Part shown: positions 24,780 through 35,870 of the stretch, piece after piece
Numbering within the stretch: position 1 is the stretch's first letter
Layout: the number at the start of each line of letters is the position of its first letter
DNA from: Casuarina equisetifolia
Lineage: Eukaryota > Streptophyta > Magnoliopsida > Fagales > Casuarinaceae
Length of the DNA stretch: 64,000 bases
Direction of reading: 5' to 3'
Assembly (NCBI GenBank): GCA_028551475.1
Contig: CM052356.1
Coordinates: 10,877,884 to 10,941,883, forward strand
Made by a program: the position numbers and the translations under genes
Notes under the pieces: model-generated
What the model was told of the DNA's origin: nothing
The model's input: only the letters and a program-made list of their open reading frames with translations
Database searches by the model: none

Positions 24780-25064
24780 ACTGCTATCGTTTTGGTTAAC
24801 TTTGTCTAGGATAACTCGGGCTTTAACAACACACACATTTAGAGAACAAATTAATCTTTTATTAGTTTTACTAATTCTATTCATAGTCATAACCTAGTGA
24901 TAATTATTTAGTAATGCATGGTAGTAATAGCATGTCAATAAGTAGTGTCAAGTGTCATTTAATTATCTTTGACTGCTTGGATACTGGGATGGAACTTAAT
25001 AATATAGGAAATTTTGCCCCATTTTTTTTTAAGGGTTTTGTATATTTTGTGTTTTTGTTGATTG

Positions 25065-25190
25065 CGCGAAGCCGGGAAACGGACCGCAGCGCAACGACTA
25101 GGACTCGTGTCGGAGGAGTTTTGAGCGTGAGCTACCACTCATGCAGCGGCAAGGACCCGCAACTCTCGAAAGGGGCCACCAACCGCCCGA
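25065..25190. other. GC-rich block of unknown origin
   Basis: About 125 bp, from CGCGAAGCCGGGAAACGGAC to CACTGTAGCAAG, is strikingly GC-rich amid AT-rich repeat DNA. The parallel copy at about 20060-20100 lacks it and has the normal LTR end there instead. It lies in a 123-codon open frame (24914-25285), but I recognise no protein, tRNA or other RNA. Confidence 0.5.
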
Positions 25191-25721
25191 ATCACTGTAG
25201 CAAGTTTATTTTATATTTAGTGGATTGGAATTTAGAGGGAAATTCGCAACTTAAAGTGTTTTTTTTTTTTTGGTGTGTAAACTAGTTTTCCCGTCACCTA
25301 TTCAATAAAATATCCCAAACAATCTTCTTCATTTGTTCATCCTTTCTCCGTATTTTCATTCCTCTTCGGTCCCATTTCCAAAATCCACCATGAGATTACC
25401 TTATCCTCAAATATGCTAGTGTTTTTTAGGGATTAAAAGAGTGGAAGGTATCACAAACTACTCATTAGATGTTCTTGATTTAGCTCATTATTCTTTACAT
25501 TTACTTATGCAAACGGATCTTTGCTATAATACAATTGGCTTGAATTGAATTAGTTGGACTATGGCCTCGAGTGAAGAGAAAAGAAAAGAGAGAAAAGTGG
25601 CTGCTCTCATGTACTAAGCAGAATGGAAAGGAGCTATGAGCTTGCGCATCCATCCTTGATCCTACTTCGTCCTTCAGTGACTTGAGGAATTACATAATGA
25701 GAACCTATAAGAACACAGGAT
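25191..25721. other. Duplicated flank and 3' region of ABCG25
   Basis: The first half (to about 25480) duplicates 20100-20340. The rest is the presumed 3' UTR and downstream region of the ABC transporter gene. No gene is seen. Confidence 0.5.
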
Positions 25722-28700
25722 TCAAGCTTTGATGCGCCTCAACGCAATGTAAGCCAACAACCTATATCCCACAAACATCAAAAACATGATCCCAACACTC
25801 AGCCCAGGGCTAATTTGCCCTCCAATGTCTTCTTCAATAGACTTGCAGCTACCTTTGTCGTGTCCATGATTGGCGCAGCCCAACGAGGATGAAATTCTCT
25901 TCCCGTCTCCATACTGGACGTTGATCAGAAGCCTGTAACAGTAAAAGGTAGTAGAAATGTACTTGATCCAGGCCATACAATATGGCACCTTATGGACGTA
26001 AAACCCTCCAGTTAAAACAAACGCCAGCATTGTGATCGTTACCACCGTAGAAGCCCGCTTGGCATCCATGATAGCCCCACCTAAAAAAAGGCCAAGACCC
26101 TGAGAAACAAGCACGTAGCCGAGCAGAACCAACAAAGTCAAAAGAAAAGCATCCAATGTGGGTTTCAGTCCGGCCATCCAATAGGTCACGATGAGAAAAA
26201 TTGTAGGAAGAATGAGCTCCATGGGCATATCTCCGACGATTCGAGCCATGAAGTATGAAGAAAGAGTATACATGCCGGAAGCCCGTTCCTTCACGAAGAT
26301 GGCACGTTCTTGAGGGAAGGCAAATACGGAGTTAAAGGATGGGAAGACTCCCCAAAAGATGGAAATGAAGAAGAGGAGGCCCAGACGATCTTGAATGTCT
26401 AGAAAATCCGAATGCCACCACATCAAACCTGCTAATACTGCAGCAGAGACTACCTGGAAGACCCTTAGTGTGTTGAAGGATTCGTGTTTCCGCTCCCTAA
26501 GGCTTCTTTGGAGCAGTATCCTGAACTGGTTGAACCATGCGGAAACGGAGATTCTACGGCCGCATCTATGCTTTTTCGAAGAATGTCTTTCAATAAAGTC
26601 GGCCTCTTTCGTGGGAATGGTTGCAGTGTCCATGCAGGCAGCTTTTACCTTCGGAGCCAACAAGGTGTTGTACGAGGAAAAGAGTGTCTGCTTGACGTTT
26701 GGCTTATCTCTTCCATTTGCACCATCGACCTGGCAAACACCTGCACAAATGAAGAGAAGACATTAATATCTATGTCACAATCCCTAGTGACTCTCCCCAT
26801 TTTTTGTTCTTGTTGACAAAATATGCTAAAAATGAGTTTAAAATATGAGAGTTCGATTTTTATAAGGTAAACCCAAGCATTTAACAACTCAAAGACAACA
26901 TTAGAAGTCATTCCACAAAAATCAGGGTATAACAGATTACTTTGTTCTTGCGGAACGTTAAGATGAGGCCATGGACAAAAATCGCTGCGTGATGCTTTCG
27001 GTTCACCAAAAGCTGAAAGACAAATGATTCGAGAGGATTCGCAAGAAGTCCCCCATTCTCTCTCTCTCCTGTTAATTGTTTTTATTTTGTTGAGAGGGAT
27101 TCTAATTGCAATTAACTTGATGCTAAAAGCAGCAGATTAAAGAGAAGGCACAGTGACCTTCAAAAGAACAAAAATGGAATCCTTAGAGCACACATAAAAG
27201 GTCATTCGTGATATATCTGACCCACATATCACCCCTACCTTTCGGCAAAGAAAGTATAACTTCCGTACCATGCCGGGGGGAAAAATGACTGCACTATTAC
27301 CACATTCCCCAGTAAAGTAATCCATTGGTAAAATGAATAGTACACCCGAGAGAGAGAAGAGAGAGAGAGCAGATACACCGTAAGTAGAGACCTGATTATT
27401 TTAATCCAATGGTTCGGGACTTAATGACATGTAAAAGCAAATAAGCAGCACACCAAGGTTACAGACGAAGGTGGACCAGAGGAAGTGGTAAGGTGGGATT
27501 CCACTCAAAAGTTGGTGGTGGTGGTGGTAGGGCGCCCATTCCCATCATTATTGTACAAAAGTTTTCTTTTGAATTTCTTTTTCAACTTCAAACTGACCAA
27601 AGATTTCTTTTTGGTAGAGTAGGGAAGAAGGATGGGCACCGAGCTAAATTCAAAGCAACCCATTGCTTGTGACTCTTCAACTTATCATGCAGTCTAAGAA
27701 TTCGGAAAGTTGAACTAGGAAGTGGAACCCAAGAAAAGGTGAGAGAGGAAATTCTCAGAACTTGGAATACCACTGTTCTCAGATTAAACTTAAAAAGAGT
27801 GAAGCCAGCTGCTTGGCAGGTATAGTGGAAGGAACAGGGTGACGTCCGAAAGTGTTTCCCACTCATTAGAACAATAATCTAAAGGGAACGTTTGGCAAGG
27901 AAAAATAAAGTTTATGACATGTAGGGTTTTGAGTTAATTATGTACAGTCTCCTTCCCAACTTTACAAATCCATTAATTCACACCATCACGCGATCACCTT
28001 CGTTATGGCAAGAAGAAAATCTTGACTCTAACCTTGACAGGATCACTATTTTTTTCCCCACTTTTTGCAGAAAGTATAGATTTGGCCACTTATCTTTTCA
28101 CATAGACGTCAGTGACCTCAGTGATGAGAAATGGCACAAAACCAGTGGTCAACTCTAACAAAAAGAAACAAAATGGAGGAGATTAAGGGTTTCATTAGTG
28201 CAATCCCCCTCACATATCAATGAGACAATGACGATATTCTTCATCCACTTGCTTGTTTAGTGTAGTCGAAAATGTTTTCTAAAGTATGGCATGACCAATA
28301 AGTAACAACTTGGATGTGATCGATCTATTTCCTATTATTCAACTTCATTTGATCCAAATCCTAAATGAGTTACATCAAAGAACTTCCATCCAAAAGGACA
28401 AGAAGGCCCTGTATATTTTTCTCCTAAAATATTAAATTAAAGGAGAGGAAACCATTGGTGGAGCATGGCTCGTAACACCAGTCATCAGGGGACACTGGTG
28501 CCATGATCCACCTTCCATATTTTCCTTAAGTAATAATCATTACGTCCAAAAATAGATTCAAGCTAAGAGACAAAGCCCCAGATATGCGTGCCTACTTAAT
28601 CTACAGGATCTCATGTCAAAAAGCACCTTGCGCAGTCCTTTTTGTATTACCTAATTCTAAGTAAGAGTCCCCTTAGTGCCACATCCACCAACATATTCAA

Positions 28701-31700
28701 AGGTGCCTACAAATTGAACTGTACCATATCTACTTCCAAGACTAAAACTTGACACCTAGATTTTCAGCGATGAGACCCATTTTGTCAGAAGCCGCTGGAA
28801 GTTCTTATAGCTACTGGATTGAATCATCGATCTTGAAAATAGTCGTTAGAAGTAGCACCATAAGCTAGTTTAGGGAAATGAATGAACGGTAACAAGTACG
28901 AGTATATGCACGATCTTTTCTTTGCTTTTTATCAAAGAGAAAATCCTCCCACATGGTGAAATATGGATTAGATATGATGTAAATTCCTAGAGATGCAGGC
29001 TTGTGGTAGAACCCATAATAGCTTGTTTTCCAACGCTCGCTTTGACGTGGCAGCCATTATACCCAACTTAACTTTAGTCAAATGATTCATTCAACCAATC
29101 AACTCAGTCCACACGGATTCCTATATCTTAACTAAAGTAAATCCTTCTTTGGACGGTCCAGAGAACATGGATGTAGGGTCCATCTCTAGGATAACATCCT
29201 AAAAGATCTCCCTGCTGAATTTAATAAACTTCTTGTTCAATAAAGGAAAAAGAGAATAAATTTTTAATGCTACCCACCACTTTAATTATAGACCCTATAG
29301 CTGCTAAATCGCCCATTAGCAGAACAAAAATAGAGATGATTGCTCCCGTTTCCCGGAAGAGCATCAAGTTATTCGGAATTAAAGCTGGAAACTCCGACCA
29401 AACACTAAAGAGAAAATAAAGATCACTAGAGAAAAAGTGAAGAAATCCCAAGACCACCTTGTCTATCTGGAAGGAGGCACTTAGACACTGAGGTATGCTG
29501 ATCATGTGGATTACAGGAGCACTTAAGCGATGAAGAATATAGTGGGAGATTCTCATGAAAAAAGTTAGAGGAGAGGAGAAGCATTGGAGCATAAGCAGTC
29601 AAATCGACATCGCTAAAAGAGGAAATAAAAGTTGTCAGGGGGAAGAGACCGCCAGACCCAAGAAAAAGAGCCACGTGGTGTAGTGCATCAGAAAATTATT
29701 TTCCTAACAACAAAAGGAACTCCCAATATGGGTATTAAATAATAAACCCCCGTTCGGTGTGTAATTAACTCTATCCACCATGGCTTGTTCAAAAGTGGTG
29801 TTTGGCCCCCTCATTGGAGGATTAGAATGATTAAACAATGTAAGCAAACACCCACCACCAACGCTGGCAACACCACAAAGCGGGGGACATCGTCATTTAC
29901 CACCCAAACACGACTCCATTCGGCATGGGTTGAGTGAGAATGATATTTATTTTAACCAAAGTGTGTAAGGATGGTGATCTGGGGATCTACAGGACTGTAA
30001 CACCGTCCAACCCGCACAGCTAATTTGTGGCAGACGATAATCAATGCCTCGTCAGTGTGGCCCCTCGCATGGTTTCTACTTTCCGTATGAACCAAGCTGG
30101 TCAGCAATAATATCCAAGACGCCGGACAGCCAAACAAACTATGGAGAAATATTCAGAGTGCGGGTTTGCCACAGTGGATGTTGTCCCGCTTGTCGAACAC
30201 CTCTCCATGATGACCACATTATAACTATAATGAGAAGTAGAGGACGAAGGTGCTAAAAAAAGCTCCAAAAACAGGCAAGGAAAGAGGGGGTAAGTCGCTA
30301 AGAGAAAGACATTTTCGACCAAAGATGTCTAGATCTATTTCTTTTTGTTAAAGAAGACAAAAAGAATGGCAAGAAAAAATGGTATTTGCCTATAAGACAT
30401 GGAACTAGCTGCCTAGGTGTTCATGGTTCAACCATACATTTCACTTTCATGAACCGTTATCTTCTCCTAAATGGAAACCAAAACACCCTGAGACTTTTCT
30501 GCTCGTCTTAGCCGCGGCAAATCCGAGTCATCCAAATCTACGAAGCCCGCCAGCCCCACCAAGAACAGAATATTAAAGAAACAGTATAAAACAAAAGAAA
30601 AAGGATGCAAAAGCTTACGTACCGTTGGCGAGATCAAGCAGGAAGTCCGCAGGATTCATGGAGAAAGACGGTGAGAATCCAACCGACTCAAAATAGCTGA
30701 CCGCCTCACTCCCTTTCCCAAAGTACAAGGACCTCCCTTCTGAGAGAACCAACACCGAGTCGAACATCTGGTGAACTCGGCTAGACGGTTGGTGCATGGA
30801 AGTCACGATGGTCTTCCCCTTCTGAGCCAGCAACCCCAGGGTAGCCACCAACCGGTGCGCCGCGGTTGAGTCCAGTCCGGACGTGGGCTCATCCAGTATC
30901 AGCAAACTAGGGTTGACCAGCATCTCGTTTGCTATGCTCACTCTCTTTCGCTCCCCGCCAGATATCCCCCGCACGAAACTGTTCCCTATGATTGTGTTTT
31001 GGCATTTCACTAAACCCAGCTCTGAGATTGCTGATTCAGCGACTGAGATCCTCTCCTTTTTTGATAGCGTTTGTGGTAGGCGAAGGAGGGAGCAAAAAAC
31101 TAGGGTTTCACGGACTGTGAGGTGTGGGTAGAGAACATCGTCCTGAGTCACGAAGCCGGTGCGTCTCAGCACGGTTTTGCTGAGTTTACAGTTGTTAGCG
31201 AGGATTGTCCCGGTTAAGCCATGCCCATGGAGTCTCCCCGCAAGGGCATTGAGGAGCGTGGATTTCCCGCTCCCTGAGGGTCCTAGGATGGCTAGGATTT
31301 CGCCTGGCGAGACCAGGCCTGTGATCCCACTCAGGATTGTTCGTTCGTCAATCGGGGTCGCGGAACCTTCATCGGCCTCTGCGTGTCGATGACGAAACAC
31401 GCGTGTAATACCGCGCTTCTCCTTGGTGTCAATCTTCACTCGGTAACTCACGTCCACGAACTGCATAAAGAGTAAAAAGAAATCTTAAGAAACATCAATA
31501 ACACCGGGAACCGAGTCATGGCTCTGCAATGGCGGAGTCACAGAGTCCTGCTCGGGTATCTTAACATACTGAAAGCCGTAGAAAAAGAGTCCCTCACTCT
31601 CGCTTTCACTTGCTCTCTCTCATACCTTGAGAGTTATGGGGTAACAGGAAGACAATAAAGATGGCAAGCCACGCGTATCCCGAGGGCCAGCTATCGGAAA

Positions 31701-31757
31701 GTCTGGGCCGTCCGATGACTCTCCACAGGGAGTTCCTACCTTATCAAACCCGGGCAT
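25722..31757 (-). CDS. ABCG25: ABCG25-type half-size ABC transporter (ABA exporter)
   Basis: The Arabidopsis counterpart exports abscisic acid across the plasma membrane. Exons are 31626-31757, 30623-31460 and 25722-26740; GT-AG joints and phases give 662 codons, the length I recall for ABCG25. Exon 1 encodes the N-terminal tail ending [14 protein letters not shown]. Exon 2 carries the nucleotide-binding domain: Walker [10 protein letters not shown] (about 104-112), Q-loop TQDD (150), signature [10 protein letters not shown] (210-219), Walker B LLILDEP (230-236) and the H-loop histidine in TSMHQPSS (267). Exon 3 carries the linker and six membrane helices, with [68 protein letters not shown] and the end YIALRRIKA. 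All key residues look intact. Intron 2 is 3.9 kb and holds no recognised gene. Another close G-subfamily member cannot be fully excluded. Confidence 0.93.
26741..30622. other. ABCG25 intron 2, no gene recognised
   Basis: A 3.9-kb GT-AG intron, mostly unique sequence. A short (GGT)n run lies at about 27513-27529. The open frames inside it have no recognisable products. Confidence 0.6.
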
Positions 31758-31935
31758 TATTTTGTTTTGCTGAATCTCTTGTGTCAGTTGAAAAAAGAGG
31801 GAAAAAGAAATAAAAAGAGAAAAGAGGCGAAGGAAGGAAGTGGGCAGAAGAGAAAGTGATAGAAGCAAAGGCAGAGAGCGTTAGATTGATTTGGAATGAA
31901 TGATGAAGAGAGAGCGGGATGCTCGAACGCAAGCC

Positions 31936-31947
31936 CTATTTATTTAG
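31936..31947 (-). promoter_or_regulatory. Putative TATA box of ABCG25
   Basis: The minus strand reads CTAAATAAATAG about 180 bp upstream of the ATG, a plausible TATA element. A pyrimidine-rich leader would follow. Confidence 0.5.
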
Positions 31948-31967
31948 GTATAAGTTCCCAGTGCATG

Positions 31968-32009
31968 CCACGTCAAAGTGAAACGCCAACAGCACATATG
32001 CAACGTGGC
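31968..32009 (-). promoter_or_regulatory. Pair of ABRE-like ACGT elements upstream of ABCG25
   Basis: CCACGTC (31968-31974) and AACGTGGCG (32002-32010) have the ACGT core of ABA-response elements bound by ABF-type bZIP factors. They lie just upstream of the TATA-like site. ABA induction of ABCG25 is known in Arabidopsis; that these sites serve it here is inference. Confidence 0.5.
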
Positions 32010-32140
32010 GGGTCCTTGAACCAGGTGGGTTCATGGGAATTGCTTCTAGTATCTTTATCTCTGATTCTCTCTCCTCCTTCTAGAGTTAGAACGAGAAAAA
32101 GTTTTGGACTGAGATGTTTAGTGAGAGGAAAGGAGGGAGG

Positions 32141-32167
32141 AGGGCAGAGGGCAGAGGGCAGAGGGCA
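32141..32167 (+). repeat. 7-bp tandem repeat (AGGGCAG)
   Basis: Nearly four copies of AGGGCAG lie within the ABCG25 upstream region. Confidence 0.85.
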
Positions 32168-33734
32168 AGCGCCATTACTGTTTCATAACTCAAAAAGATC
32201 GTTTTGAGAGGACAAAGTAGGAGAGAGAGACACACACAGAGAGAACTTTAACCGAGATGAAGAGTGGGGAAAGTATAAAGCCATTTACTACAGTGCGTGC
32301 CTAACTCTCAGTATCTTAAATTCGCCAGATAACTCAAGTCATATTTGGCTATCACCTATTTTTGGTTCAATCAGCAGTGGAAAGAATTTGAGGCCACAAT
32401 TAATGTACTTCCCCCTTCGGCTCTTTAAAAGTTAATCAGAATCAAGGAATAGAATAAATCATTGAAGAAGAAGGAGCTAGAGCTGCTTGCTTTTTCTTCG
32501 ATATTGGTGTCGACCATTTAGATTTTTTGTCAGATCAGCCCCGCATTCTCATGGGCCCTTCGGGACTACGCCATAGAAGGTAAAGCAGCGTACGAATTTA
32601 AGACGACCTTTCGTTAGCAAGTGACCATAAACAGTGAAGGGTTCGCCTTTTGCGCGCAGTGTGCATGTTCCCAACTCAATGCTTAGGGAATTTCCTATTT
32701 GTGTCATTTTTCAGTCGTGATCGAAAAGCGCACTGGGAGGGATCTTGTCTTTCCAGCTTTAGCTCCATGAGCGACACGTGCTTACCCGAGCTCCGGTAGC
32801 ACGACAAGCCCCTGTTGGAGACCATGACGTAGGGCTGTGTGTGTGTGTGTGCCATTCGAGAGAATATGAGAGTCCAACCGCGGCTCTAATTGTCAACCTA
32901 CTTCCCCTCAGTGGGGCATGGGTCCCACTCTTCCCCGGCGGTCAAGATCGACACAGCCACTGGCACGTGCTTGCCCACTCAATCCTCTCCTCATTTTTGA
33001 CCTGCGGTCGAATCTCTTCCCCTTCCCCCCCTCCACTTTCGCTTTTACTTTCTTCCTCGGAATTATTCCAATGAGTTCCCGACACTCGCAGTTGTGGGCG
33101 CGTGGGTGGTGGAAGAGCTGCCCCGTGTTAGTGGAATGGAGGTGAACACATGTCGGCCTCCGATTCGACCACGTGACCCACCATATAGCTTTTAAAAGTG
33201 GCCCACTTATGAAACCCATTTTCGCTGCGTTTCGGCTTCCCAAGTGTTGCTGCACCCAGCAAAAGCATCTCCGTGGTGCAGGCCATTGGTGTGTACATGA
33301 TAAGTGCACCGATGTAGAAACATAGGAATGATGATATAAAGCAGAGGGAAAGGAAAACGACGACACGACAAGGGCAGGCAAATTCCAAGATAGCAGTTTA
33401 AGTCAAAACCAAAAGTTCCTCCGGCGTCTCCTATTCTCAACGTCCTTCCGTCAACCAACGGACTTGTCTTTCTCGCGCACTGCTCCCTTCAGTTGCCTTG
33501 GCAAAATTGGCCTTTGGATGATGATAATGACTAGTGGGCTTTTCGCTGCTTTACATCTTTTTCTCGACCGTAGGTTGACCCTATGGGCTTTCCATGATGG
33601 AGTCCTTTGTACAATCCCGGGCCACATGTTAAGACAGATTAATGCGGCCGGGGATGCAACTAGTCCCCCCACTTGGTCCACCGATTACGGGGGCCTCAGA
33701 ATGACAAGTTGCTGATCAACTGAAACAATATTCT

Positions 33735-33772
<38 letters not shown>

Positions 33773-34450
33773 CCAGGCCGCGACCGCGACCGCGACACAC
33801 GTCCCACAACAAAATATTCGAATTTAGTGCTTTTCTGCCAAAAATCCTCGCACGATCCCAGAACCGTGCTCCTCAAGCCTCACTTTTCCACTCCAGCCAC
33901 TGCAAGTAACTGTCAACAAATGGTCCTGTATGATCATACTATATACAGTACAATCCCAAAGCATAAATCACGAGCGTAACTCAACTTGAAAAGCAAAGAA
34001 GTCACGAGCATAAAGAACACTGAAAAGCGAAAGGCTCCTTTGCCCATTACTTTCCCAAGCGTCATCACCAAAACTACGAGAGATTCTGACATAGATATTT
34101 AAAAAATAATTTAAATACAAGAAGTTGAGATAAATGTTTAAGTCCAGTTATATCTCTTGTTGATTTTTATTTTTCTAGATTATGGATTGCCGCCGAAAAA
34201 TGAATGACAGCGAAGCTGAAGCTTTTCTGATTTACTTAACGTGGATAGATTCTCCGGGTCAGGGAATCGCTACTGGACAAAGTTCAACACGTACGCGTGT
34301 ACAACAAGATATAATCGACAATATTAATGAAACGTAAGGCGCTGGGGCCCGCTCTCACATGCGACTTAAAGACAACAGCTTGTTCACGGGCACGTGTATC
34401 TGTCCACGTGCAGTGACTTTTTTGTCACGTTCCGGGACCTACCCCTATTT
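32168..34450. other. ABCG25 upstream intergenic region with scattered G-boxes
   Basis: Relatively GC-rich, unique-looking sequence. CACGTG palindromes occur at 32775-32780, 32964-32969, 33170-33175, 34391-34396 and 34405-34410. Overlapping open frames at 32778-33715 on both strands (longest 157 codons at 32908-33381, minus) show no known domain and compete with each other, so I do not call a gene. Confidence 0.5.
33738..33769 (+). repeat. (CT)16 microsatellite
   Basis: A perfect 32-bp CT run, followed within 10 bp by a short CGCGAC-type repeat (about 33779-33796). It is likely length-polymorphic. Confidence 0.95.
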
Positions 34451-35780
34451 TGAGGCCAAGTCCTACTGCGTCAAACAGAGCATTGAGAAGGGTAATTTGG
34501 GTCATTTCGTAATTTCGAGCCTTCTTAGGATCCGGCTGCTTGTGATCCGAATAATTCTGATCGGAACCCGATTCTGTTCTCGGGTTTCAAAGTTTGAATC
34601 ACTGGGATAACATAATATAATAATCACTGTCATTACAAGTGGTATCAGTAGACGAACAACTTGGAACATGTTTGGTCCTGGAACATCTTTGGTCTCTCGT
34701 GGTTATGGAGATGCAAACAACTCCCAATAGATGAGAATTCTTTTATTTATGCGTCATTTTCATTCCAATTAAAATTTGACAAATTTAAAAAATAACTTAT
34801 TCCTTGATCCAAGAAAGGGGGAAAATTAATCCGTTTCACTTATTGTTTAACAAATGTCATCTTACATGCATTGTCCTTTCTTTTCAAATGTTGGTGACCT
34901 TTAACCACCAAATATAGGTGTTCTAACATAGATATTTAAATTCATATTTATTAGTCCAAAATATTTTAATGACTTCAAAAGAATCAAAATCTATAAGCAA
35001 GTGTTCCCTTGTAACTTAAAAATAAAAGAATGAGGTCATTGTAACCACTTAATTTAAAACCATTTCATGAAAACAATCACATGATTAGGCTACTTGGACA
35101 TTTTCATCACTATATATTAACGGCCAGGATCGTTTACATTTGTTTCAAAATGGATGGATTACCAATTCTTTTTTTTTTTTTCTTCACAAACCTAAGGCAT
35201 CGTGTTGTTTGAAGGCATCGTGTTGTTTGAAGTCTTAGTCTATCAAAACTCAACGTTTGCAAATGATTGTATTTAATATTGATACGATCTGTTTTACGCC
35301 TTAAAATTTGTAAAAAGAAAATCAAAAGTATTTTATCATAAGTTTTTAAGGAACAAAACGAGCACTATAATCTTCGTAAAATATTTTCAACTTTGTCAAC
35401 ATATGTGAAAATGTTTGAAAAAATCCAAATCCAAATCCAAATCCAAATTTATAGATGATCCGATTATTTAAATGACTAAATATACATTTCTTTTGAATAT
35501 TTTGACAGATTTACCATAGTCAACAAGAAAGAAATCTTTTCCATTTAAAGTTCTATCTGGCAAGTGATCAATATAAGTAATGATGAGGACTACATGTAAA
35601 CTTGACTATCATAAGGACTACAAGATCAAGTTGACCTATCGTACTCAAACAAGTTGAAATTTAGGTTTAATGTAATTATATAAGAATAATTTTTTCGTGG
35701 AGACAAAAACAATAGTTGATGGAGTTACTAAATATATTAAATTACCTAAAACGTACTATTATAAGTAAATTACTATAAAA
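34451..35780. other. Intergenic, minor repeats only
   Basis: No gene seen. It contains an 18-bp tandem duplication AAGGCATCGTGTTGTTTG (35194-35211 and 35212-35229) and a short AAATCC repeat at about 35419-35448. Confidence 0.6.
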
Positions 35781-35870
35781 ATAGTTTTTTATTTTTATTT
35801 TTTTTAATTCTCACACGCCTGCATATGTTGAACCTAAGACCACTCCCAACTGAGCCACCACTTGTCAACA
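35781..35870 (-). mobile_element. SINE relic (tRNA-derived)
   Basis: On the minus strand, TGGCTCAGTTGGGAG matches the box A of pol III tRNA promoters. AGGTTCAACAT resembles box B, and an A-rich tail (AATTAAAAAAAATAAAAATA) ends the segment. The two boxes are closer than in a tRNA, so it is a truncated SINE rather than a tRNA gene. Confidence 0.45.

Larger units (their letters stand above)
21979..24831 (+). mobile_element. Short Gypsy-like element with gag only, inserted in an LTR
   Basis: Two LTRs (about 21979-22644 and 24123-24831), both starting TGTTACARGTTGTTG, flank a 1.48-kb interior. A decayed primer-binding site (TTTGTATAAAAGATGG) follows the first, and a purine tract (AAAGGAAGTGGAG) precedes the second. 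The interior holds only a gag relic (about 23035-23560), with phrases such as ALLERHDPIIYQDLFNDSL and GLTKLFEYDID; no protease or RT is visible. An extra partial copy of the LTR (about 21745-21978) precedes it. The TRIM element at 23561-23892 is nested inside. Confidence 0.65.
14268..25064 (+). mobile_element. Second decayed Ty3/Gypsy element, plus strand, heavily nested
   Basis: A 5' LTR (14268-14625) is followed by a primer-binding site (TGGTATTAGAGAC, 14627-14639) and a gag-like start. A typical Gypsy pol C-terminus, NLEDKDYL, ends at about 21050. There the purine tract GATGAGGTGGGAATT precedes a second LTR start (21052), which stops at about 21177 and resumes at about 24832-25064. The interruption is a separate small element. 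Two long LTR insertions (15567-17169 and 17418-19130) disrupt the interior. All coding capacity is lost. Confidence 0.7.

Noticed and set aside
24609..24897. Repeat proteins in two frames over the 42-bp triplication
   Set aside because: 42 is a multiple of three, so any frame without a stop in the unit stays open; this is LTR noncoding DNA.
24914..25285. 123-codon open frame over the GC-rich block
   Set aside because: It spans an LTR end, the GC-rich block and repeat flank, with no recognisable protein; openness is explained by composition.
25990..26181. 63-codon frame antiparallel or shifted within ABCG25 exon 3
   Set aside because: It is a shadow frame of the transporter coding sequence.
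32908..33381. 157-codon open frame on the minus strand upstream of ABCG25
   Set aside because: No known domain, overlapping frames on both strands are similarly open because the region is less AT-rich, and no TATA box or splice context supports it.
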